Source: Persicaria tinctoria (lineage: Eukaryota > Streptophyta > Magnoliopsida > Caryophyllales > Polygonaceae). Taken from it: 64,000 nucleotides of DNA. A program made the translations under genes and the position numbers. Position 1 is the first letter of the stretch; every line of letters begins with the position of its first letter. The notes beneath the pieces are model-generated. The model was not told where the DNA came from and did no database searches. It was given only the letters and a program-made list of their open reading frames with translations. Location of the stretch: contig JBANSL010000002.1 of the NCBI GenBank assembly GCA_037127255.1, positions 12,754,001-12,818,000 of the forward strand. The letters are read 5' to 3'. Of this stretch, positions 56,494-64,000 are shown piece after piece.

Positions 56494-57152
56494 AAATTTT
56501 ATATCCCGTAACATTATTTCATCAACAATTTCAGCATCAACAACGTTGCTGACATCGGGGTTTCAGCATCAACAACATTGCTGAAACCGTGGGTTTAGCA
56601 TCAATAACGTTGCTGAAACCGTGGTTTCGGCATCAACAACAGTAATGCAAAAAGAAAAAGAAAACTGTTGAAACAAAGAGGGGGAACAGGTGTTTCAGCA
56701 ACTCAAGAAACGTGGAAAAAACAAGGTAACATGGAGAAAAAAAAACAAGGTAATTTCGGCAACGTGGAAAAAAAGAACTCAATTTCAGCAACTTCAATTT
56801 CAGCAGTTTCAGCAACACGGGAAAAAAAAAAAACTAAATTTCGCGGAATTTTTTTTTTGCTGAAAACAAAAATTTCAGCAACTTTATTTTAGGGGTGGAC
56901 ATTTTGCTAATATGAAGAGGGTGGGGGACAATTTCCTAATATAGACAAAAAATATGGGCTGTATAATAACTGCCCCTTAATTAATTATGATACATCAACT
57001 TGAACCTTCGATCAAGTATCTGACATGCTTGCTTATATATACGAATAATTGAATATATACATGATGTAGGAGTTTAAATCTAACCTATAAAATTGAAGAA
57101 TTATATATGCCTACAACCCTAATTTAATTTAAGATGGAATCTTGTTGGTAGT

Positions 57153-57570
57153 GGCGGATCCTGAAGCGATTAGTTGAGGGGCAGAAAATTAAACCCTAAT
57201 TTTTTCGAAAAAAAATCATCAATATTTTAAATGTGTAAGTAGAATAAGAATATAAATTATGCATAATTTATTTCACGGTTTTCAAATATTTTAATATAAC
57301 ATATTAATTTGAAGTTTTTGGATTTAATTATAGTACTAGGTTATGAAGCTTAATAAATGACAATTACGACAGAAGTATATCAATTTGGTAAATGATGTGG
57401 AAATATATATTTTATATCGGTTCAGTCTTGAAAGGTTTACAATTTTTTACTTGGGTGTCGGATTTTAGCTTATAATATATCAAATCGAAGCTATCAACGA
57501 GAGAAATATGTATATTGAAATTTATTTTTGATTGGGGGGCAACTGTCACCTCTAACCCCAAAGAGGATCA
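57153..57570 (+). mobile_element. hAT MITE (AGTGGCGGATCC variant), right end cut off
   Basis: The left end AGTGGCGGATCCTGAAGCGA and the right subterminal block CCCCAAAGAGGATC match the family of 36187-36643. The final CGCCACTG is missing where the gypsy LTR begins, so that insertion or a later deletion removed it. Confidence 0.75.
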
Positions 57571-57699
57571 TGTTATGGCTCGACGCCTAACAGAATAAAC
57601 CGAAAGAAGGAAGTGAGAACCAGAAGCGAGAGTTTGGGATGAGAAGAGAATATAGAAGGTAGGAGATAGAGAGAGAATGGGAATTTACAACCTTGCATT

Positions 57700-60600
57700 T
57701 CCCACACAAACCTTGCATCACCTGCATAACACATGCTCTGACAACTTCAAATTCGGCCTCACGGCGCGGGCTACCCTTGAATCTAAGAAGTTGTGTGTAG
57801 CACCGCGCGCTGTCAATGAGGATTGTGATCTCCTTCCTTTGGACTGATCCTTTAACCCGAATCGTATTGCCTGTCTCATCACGAGTAAGAGCATGAACAT
57901 ACATATCTGTGTCTTCTAGATCTTCTCCGGGGCTCAATTCTTGCACTGAATCATCAGGACTCGGCTCCTTATCTTGGACCTCTTGAGCTATCAAACTGAA
58001 GAGTGAATGAGTCTTACATCTGTGACCGTGGAAATACTTTTCCCCATATCTGTAACATAGCCCTTACTTGGCCTCAGATGACCTCCCAGTACTGATTTCT
58101 GACCCTGACGATGAAGCTAGCTTAGAGCTTCCTGCAGTACTCCTTGAATCAAGTTTCTCGTTCTTGTTCACTGAATCCCAAGTTCAATAAGATGGCTTAC
58201 TGCCAGGAAAAGAAGAATTGCTCCAATAAGGCTTCCATGGCGTCTTGGAAACTCGGATCAATGCTTGAACTACTTTGTAATGGAGACGAGCTTGCTCCAA
58301 AACATCAGCCATTGAAGTCGGTCCACCCAATAATCCCAATTTCACCAGTGACTGAATCTCGGCCTTAAGGCCACTGATGTAGCTAGAGACAAAGTATGAT
58401 TCGGACAATTAGGGATTGAAAGATAACATACCAGCGCATAGATCCTCAAAACGCTCATTGTAATCTTCAAGATCGTCAAGTTGTTCCAACTTGTTGAACT
58501 CTCCCACGATCTCATCTTCACGCATATCCCCAAACCTCATACAAATGTCATCACAAAAATTTATCCAATTAACTCGAGGATTCTGCAGCAAACACCCTTG
58601 GAGCCAAGTGTCTGCCTTATCCGTGAGATACATAGCTGTGATCTCGACTTGCTGAGCTTCAGGAATTACGAAAATTCCAAAGTATTTTCCGCACTTTCTA
58701 ATCTAGTTTTTTGGCTTCTTGCCATCAAAACTAGGGAAATCCAATTTAGGGAGACGGTGGAATCTCTGATCACTTTCCCCTTGACTCGTGCTTGCCTGTC
58801 CCCCATTGAAACTCTGGTGCCAGCGCGATCCCTGAATTTCTTTATCCGCAAGCCCTGATCCGAACAGCGATCGATCACCTCGAGAATGTTGTGAATCCTC
58901 CCTCCCAGTTTCCGATTGTCGTCCCTGTTGTGAGCTGAATCTACCATGTTTTACAGTAACTTTTATATCAATTTCTGTATACATTGCATTCATTTGGGCT
59001 AAGATAGTACAGAATCTATGTAGTTTATGTTTATTTGCCAAATTATGGAATCTACACCAGTTTATGTTTAAATCGCAGAAATCGAGGCGTTTTACAACAA
59101 TTCTACAGAAGGTCGGAAAAGCTCGGAAAACCACTACAGAAGTCCAAGGTCAAAGCAGCGGAACAAGTCTACGAGCCAAGGCTACTCGACCTCGAGTAGG
59201 TCTACTCGACCTCGACAAGCCATGTCCGAGCAACCTTGTCGACAGAGCCTGATCGAGAGAGCCAGACCACCCAGCTCCGGGACTCTACTCGATCTCGACG
59301 AAGCCCTGGTCGAGATCGACGAAGCCCAAAGTCATGCCCGGAGTCGACGAGGAGAGCTGCCCGATAAGACGAGGATGAAGCTGAGAACGACCAGGAGCAC
59401 TCGCTGTCAGCGACTCGACTCGCTGCAGCGGACCGTTCGCTGCCGCGGAAGAGGCCACTCGCTGCCAGCGGATGAAGCAACTCGCGGGAGCGGAGAGGGA
59501 GAACCCAACTCGACCTCGAGGACCCTTTGTCGAGGTCGACGAGCACCTTGAGTCCAGGTCCGAGCATGTCCGAGCCAGTCGACTAGACCTACCCGAACAA
59601 ACCCAGTCGACAAGCCCCTCCTACTCGACATCGACGAGGGGTGGTCGAGGTCGACAAGAGCCCAGGAAGCCATGACGAGCCACATCGAGCAGAAGCCACC
59701 CGAGGAGTCCAGCCGACGAAGACCCTACTCGAGGTCGACGAGACCTAGTCGAGGTCGAGTAGACCCAGCTTCCAGAAACTTCTCGACGTGGCCTGTCCGA
59801 GTAGAATTGGAGTTCCTTAGGCGCGAAGGCGGAAGATTCTATCCGATTCCATCAAGTTCTATCCAAGGAGACAAGATCTATCAACATCATGAAGACTTAC
59901 CCTATTTAGTTTTATCTTTTCCTTTTAGATTTATTTCCATAAAACAATTTATTTATCCTTTCAAATTTTAGATATAGTTTTAGATAAAGATAGATATCTT
60001 CTTTCCTAGAATAGCTAGGGAATGAAGGCTATAAATAAAGCCCCAGGGGGCTCAGTTTTATTCATCATTCAAGACACAATTAGTTAGTTCCACAGAGAAG
60101 TTTAGGAGTTCTAAGGTTTTTAGGGTTTTGGCTTTCGACGAGAGTTGGATTGCCAGGATTGTAAAAGGCTTTGAATATAGTTTTTATGCAAGTTTCTTCT
60201 TTTACATCAATGTCTGCGATTGCAATGAGGCGTGAGTAGTCCACCCACTTCTGGGGCTGGGGTGAGCCCGACGGTGGCCATGTGAGGCGATGCGATAAAG
60301 GTCAGATCTTTTGTGCAATTCATCTTCTATCCCTATGAGCATGATTCTTTTACGAGAGTTGAAGGTGATCCTTGTTTGTGTTATTGAAGCGAAAGTGGTC
60401 TTAATGCAACTTGGATTAATTATGTGAAAAAGGGTTAGTAACAATTAGGGTTTATGAGAAAGCCTCTATATGCCTATTTGTTAATGACGAAAGTTATTTG
60501 ATGGAAAGCATGATCTTTTATGCCTTTATGTATTGTTTTGCACGGTTATCGTTGTGGTGTTGAAACCCTGGCCTTGGAGGTCTTTTAGTATATTGAGTTT

Positions 60601-61400
60601 ATTTCTGTCGAAAATCTGCGTTTGTCTTTAAATTCTGCAAATTTTAAGTTTTCTGCATTGTTACTCGATCTAGACGAAGCTTTGTCGATCTCGAGTACCT
60701 CTTGTCGAGGTCGAGGAGAACTTTGCTTGTCGAGTTGTTTGCTTTCGTTTTCTGTTTTCATTACTGTCTTGTCGACCTAGAGGACAGTTACTCGACCTCG
60801 AGTAACTTCTGTGTCCTTGCTTTTAGTTTCTGCTTTGCTTCTGTTTTGCTTTGTTCTTTACTTCCTTTGCTTTACTTTCTGTCTTTAGTTTGTTCTTTGC
60901 TTTTGTTTTAGTTACCCTTGCCGGGTTAGTTGTTTCTTTCTTGCTGTTTTTGCGATTCTGTCTGTTCTGCTCTACTTCTGTGAGAATTTACAGCTACCTG
61001 AGAATTGCTGACGTGCTTCCTCGTGGATTCGATCCTGACTTTCTCTTACTGCATTGGAGGAGTCTTGTATTTATTTGCTGGGGCCTAAGTCTGGTTTGAT
61101 CTATTTCGTTATATTTCATACTCGATTCACTCCTTACAACAGTCCCCTCCTGCCACCTGGATTTGGAGGATTCCTCACGAAATATACTAGTTGTTCCATC
61201 CATTGATCATTGAGTTTCTTGAACTCTTCAAACTGTCTAGCTTGTTCTTCTTGAATTCTCTGCAGATTGCCCCGGGATTGCGATGTAGATTCCATGGATG
61301 CCTTCGTGTCATCGCGGAACTCCTGGAATTGCAGCTCAGTTACCTTCAAACGAGTGCCTTCCGCCATGGAAACGTGCCAAGGATGTAGCTCTGATATCAA
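57700..61400 (-). pseudogene. gag-protease remnant of the gypsy element
   Basis: The gag N-terminus is at 61400-61147 (coiled-coil-like QFQEFRDDTKASMES, RIQEEQARQFEEFKKLNDQW). After the nested LTR, gag continues from 58920 with LPKLDFPSFDGKKPKNW, YLTDKADTWLQGC and a SYFVSSYISGLKAEIQSLV segment typical of plant gypsy gag. An aspartic-protease region lies at 57900-57750. Several frameshifts and stops separate the blocks, and one frameshift falls at the protease active site, so it is dead. No RT or integrase is present. Confidence 0.75.
58926..61141 (+). mobile_element. Solo LTR (2216 bp) with TCGA-rich repeats, nested in gypsy gag
   Basis: It begins TGTTGTGAGCTG and ends CCTTACAACA (a 6-bp inverted end TGTTGT/ACAACA). 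The perfect 5-bp TSD is GTCCC (58921-58925 and 61142-61146). A TATAAATAAAG promoter-like box at 60030 suggests plus orientation. 59160-59770 and 60660-60805 are crowded with CTCGACCTCGA/TCGAGGTCGA palindromic words. No second LTR or primer site occurs, so it is a solo LTR. The Arg/Ser-rich frames within 59064-59971 are by-products of the repeats. Confidence 0.92.
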
Positions 61401-61637
61401 ATTTCTGTTATGGCCCGACGCCTAATAGAAAAAACCGAAAGAAGGAGGTGAGAAGCAGAAGAGAGAGTTTGGGATGAGAAGAGAATAGATAAGGTAGGAG
61501 ATAGAAGAGAGAGTTGGAATTGGGAGGGAAAATATACAAATTCACTCATACCCATCCTCCATGGTACACAAGTCTATTTATAGACTAAGCCCTATGATGT
61601 AATGTTTAACATAATACTAATATATACAATTCCCACA

Positions 61638-62036
61638 CTATGATGTAATGTTTTTAAACTAAAATCCTAATAAAATAATTAAAAAAAATAATATTATAGT
61701 GTATAAATAATTAAAAAGTTTGATAAAAATCTTTACCATTAATGTAACTTATAAATCTTTCAAAAAATTATTATATTTAAAATCTCATTTAAAATAGCAT
61801 ACATAAATATAGATATTTTCAATCACTTAGTAAAACATAATAATAAATATCATTGTAAATTTATTTAAATGCGATGTGGCATAATCGATTAATATCTAAA
61901 ATATGGGTTATGCCACATCATTGAATTGTAAACAATGGTCTAAATATCGTGTATCAGGGTCTTATCGGTTGGGGATAAAAAAGATATATCGGGATAAATC
62001 GGATTTATCGCATTCGATAATTTTTAAATATAAATA
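61638..62036. other. AT-rich spacer
   Basis: No gene or terminal repeat recognised. Confidence 0.5.
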
Positions 62037-62097
62037 TCCACCCCTTATACTTATTATTTTAGAAGCAGCCTCTTTGTAAATATTTGTGCCACGTGTC
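62037..62097 (+). mobile_element. Helitron 5' end fragment
   Basis: TCCACCCCTTATACTTAT followed by AGAAGCAGCCTCTTTGT and GCCACGTGTCC matches the start of the Helitron at 37812. The copy is cut off by the next element. Confidence 0.55.
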
Positions 62098-62754
62098 CTG
62101 TGCATAATCGGGTACCCGACACGAACCGGTTAATCATGTCGGGTACCCGGTAAGAAATTACCTTAAATCACTGATCCGGACACGAACTGGTAAGGTCATA
62201 GTCGTGTCGGATAACCCGGATCGTGTCGGGTACCCGAGTCGGATACCCGGTAGAAATTAAGTGACAATATCTTTTTTATTTTATTGTAGAAAAATAATTT
62301 AAGAATGGGTGTTTTATAGGGCTCGAACCCTCCACCGCCTCACAAATGTATTGCACACTCACACACCACAACCAACTGGGCAAGTTCCATTTCATGTCAC
62401 TGTAGGACATTAAATGCATTATGTATCATATTGGATTGGGAATCGAACAACAGACCTCCAGCTCATAGTATGGGGCGCCTACCACCTTAGCAATTCAAAC
62501 ATTGTTACTCCTTTGTCGAATAAATTATACTAATCCATAAAAATTATATATTTAAATTTTAAAAATAAAATTAACGGTTCGTGTCGGGTATCCGACAATA
62601 GGATTTGCTCGACCCGAACACGAACCATTTATTTCCGGGTTTTACCGGTTCGTGTCATTTTCGTGTCGTGTTATTTTCGGTTCGTGTTTTTTCGTGTCGT
62701 ATCGCCGTGTTTTTGTGTCGGGTCAGCCGTGTCGGATTTTTTTGCACACCCCTA
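62098..62754. mobile_element. hAT-like element rich in GGGTACCCGACACG, with two tRNA-like stretches
   Basis: The right end GCACACCCCTA fits the TAGGGGTGTGCAA terminus of a plant hAT family. The left end (TGTGCATAATCGGGTACCCG) seems to lack the outermost bases. Subterminal GTGTCGGGTACCCG and TTCGTGTCGTG repeats fill both flanks. On the minus strand 62320-62390 has CAGTTGGTTGTGGTG and GGTTCGAGCCC, and 62440-62505 has GCTAAGGTGGTAGGCG and TTGTTCGATTCC, both like tRNA A/B boxes. No TSD was found. Confidence 0.6.
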
Positions 62755-64000
62755 ACCTTTTCACAAAAATAAAAAATTGTCTTTCCCTTTCCTCCAAACC
62801 CACGTCCTCCCCATCCATGCTCAACGATCTCAATTTCCTCCTCCATCCATGCTCAATTTCCTCCTCCATCCATGCTAATCTCAAGTGCTTAGATCCGCCG
62901 ACGCTCAACGATTTCAAAGTCTGCTACACTCTCTGCCATCCTCAAGACGAACACATGAGACACCAATTGCGATTTGATCGCCAAGTCTGTGGCACCTTAA
63001 TCTCCACAAGCGACCGAATCACAAGCGGTTACTCTGGGAGGCCTGGTACTTGATCGGAGTAGACGAGGGTGCTACTCGATCTTCATCCACGGGTATGTAT
63101 TCAATTTGAAGCTATCAAATTTGTCAAAAATTAGGGTTTACGGGATTCAATTTACACTATTTGTGCATATTGGATTCATGTTTCTCTGTAGTATAAATTG
63201 TTTGATTCATTTTGCATGTGCGAGTCGCAGCGTAAGGTTCATGTTCACCCTTCAGAAGAAAGCCCCTTGGACTCCGACCTCGACATGGTGGCGGATTGAA
63301 GCCATAGCGGGCCATCGATGCGGCTGACGAACACCTCACCTTCGATCTCTGGATCCTTCTTCGTTCAGCCCCTGCTCCTCTTGTAAGTCTCTAACATAAT
63401 TAGTTGCTGTTGGTGAATTTTGCTTCTAATTGGATTTAGTTGAGGAAAAATTAGTGATCGTGTGAGTCTCTAATTGGAAAAATTGGGGAATTTTTTTTCC
63501 ACTGATGCCTTTTGTAAGTCTGTAATTGGATTTAGTTGGCTAATTGAATTTTGCTTCTGAATAATCCGATGGTATGAAGCTTGATCGGAAAAATCAGTAG
63601 GGTTGATTTTGTACCACTAGCTACCCATCCATGGAAAGTCTTTACAGTACCACTAGCTACCCATCTTTAATTTATGTACAAATTTTGCCCTCAAAATGGG
63701 TATTTGCTGAGCATTCGTGCATTTGATCTACATCATCGTAGAAGTATTTGATTCTTATATTTGCTGTTAGAGTGCTTCTGAATAACATATGGGTTATAAC
63801 TTATAACCCATATGTTGCACACATTCTGTCAATTGGGATGTGCTTCGCTTATATTTGTTGATTTGTGTACATATTTCAATCAAAATTGAATTTGACTGTG
63901 AAATGTGCTTCATAAAAGTCATTATTTGGTGTTAAACACCCGAATTGTTTTAGGTGATGTGTATTTGTAATTTAATGTAGCTCACATCTTAAATAAGATA
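62755..64000. other. Unassigned; possible captured or genuine 5' exons
   Basis: 62770-63100 is GC-richer and coding-like, with a TCCTCCTCCATCCATGCTCA duplication and a GGGTATGT donor-like site at 63094. 63235-63375 is another coding-like block ending in TTGTAAGTC. I recognise no protein. A duplicated TACCACTAGCTACCCATC lies at 63613 and 63642, and a 33-base palindrome at 63784-63816. Confidence 0.35.
63784..63816. repeat. Perfect palindrome, 16-bp arms with a 1-base centre
   Basis: AACATATGGGTTATAA (63784-63799), a single C, then the exact complement TTATAACCCATATGTT (63801-63816). Confidence 0.95.

Larger units (their letters stand above)
53761..56975. mobile_element. GTTTCAGCAAC-family element, copy D (reverse orientation, largest)
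   Basis: It begins AAGAAAATTTGCCCAACGGG and ends GTATAATAACTGCCC. The 9-bp TSD is CTTAATTAA (53752-53760 and 56976-56984). Motif words GTTGATGAAACC, GTTTCAGCAGCAACAAC and similar lie at 56165-56260 and 56520-56880. Cargo: a TMEM33-like first exon (minus), an exon-like stretch 54375-54527, a fused ABCC/RlmN-like exon (56004-56140) and a tRNA-like segment. A separate MULE is nested at 54818-55950. Confidence 0.8.
57571..61637 (-). mobile_element. Decayed Ty3/gypsy retrotransposon, minus strand, interrupted by a solo LTR
   Basis: The 5' LTR is at the right (about 61406-61637, TGTTATGGCCCGACGCC...TTCCCACA). A partial 3' LTR at 57571 to about 57685 starts TGTTATGGCTCGACGCC. Next to the 5' LTR, the minus strand reads TTGATATCAGAGCTAC, an iMet-type primer site. 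Gag and protease remnants lie between, and the rest of pol (RT, RNase H, integrase) is deleted together with part of the 3' LTR. The outer right limit is uncertain because a short CTATGATGTAATG duplication lies there. Confidence 0.8.

Noticed and set aside
59064..59971. Overlapping Arg/Ser/Glu-rich frames of 60-120 codons
   Set aside because: They lie inside the solo LTR at 58926-61141 and reflect its TCGA-rich repeats.
62098..62754. tRNA genes on the minus strand of the hAT-like element
   Set aside because: Only A- and B-box-like words are present. No acceptor stem or proper cloverleaf can be drawn.

Overview
This window is plant nuclear DNA, most likely from a eudicot. Evidence is the AT-rich sequence with canonical GT-AG introns, a B-class GATA factor, fragments of plant genes (ALE2-like receptor kinase, cyclin A3, ATL RING-H2, ADP-glucose pyrophosphorylase, a Rubisco-activase-like protein, enolase) and a very dense, deeply nested set of plant transposons. 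The species cannot be named from the sequence. No rRNA gene, CRISPR array, operon or prokaryotic signal is present.

Only one locus looks like a resident gene: a HANABA TARANU-type GATA zinc-finger gene on the plus strand (exon 1 13791-14102, exon 2 17064-17288). Its roughly 3-kb intron is filled by a MULE-like element and a Stowaway MITE that itself holds a PIF/Harbinger-like MITE. An L1-like retroposon sits a few hundred bases upstream of the start. A broken second copy of exon 2 lies at 34681-34932.

Almost everything else is mobile DNA, and many boundaries are supported by target-site duplications (TSDs) readable in the sequence. From left to right: part of a gypsy-type LTR (1-902); an L1-like fragment; a hAT MITE; a CACTA element carrying an ALE2-like receptor-kinase fragment (3212-6708); a TRIM abutting it (6715-7314); Helitrons (8201-10984) around a complete TRIM with identical LTRs (9936-10443); the GATA locus; GGGTC-rich hAT and PIF MITEs; hAT MITEs of the CAGTGGCGGAGCC family (21-27 kb, 35-37 kb, 57 kb); SINEs; a 1.3-kb near-palindromic foldback MULE (26971-28314); Helitrons on the minus strand; two more MULEs (31.6-34.3 kb); a Helitron with an enolase fragment (37812-41215); a Pack-MULE with Rubisco-activase-like and AGPase fragments, split by a 2.4-kb solo LTR (41247-46028); an L1-like retroposon at 53030-53676; and a decayed gypsy element (57571-61637) split by a 2.2-kb solo LTR.

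The most distinctive system is a four-copy family (A 18872-20917, B 46107-47716, C 50322-51753, D 53761-56975). It has no obvious long terminal inverted repeats. One end begins GGGGTGATTA and the other ends TTGGGCAAATTTTCT. Copies C and D have 9-bp TSDs, and all copies carry arrays of GTTTCAGCAAC/GTTGCTGAAAC motifs. At least three copies carry a different host gene fragment: cyclin A3 in A, a RING-H2 ATL in B, and a TMEM33-like exon plus an ABCC/RlmN-like fused exon in D. The TSD length suggests a non-TIR MULE-like transposon specialised in transduplication. Functional statements about all captured fragments are inferences from recognised protein motifs.
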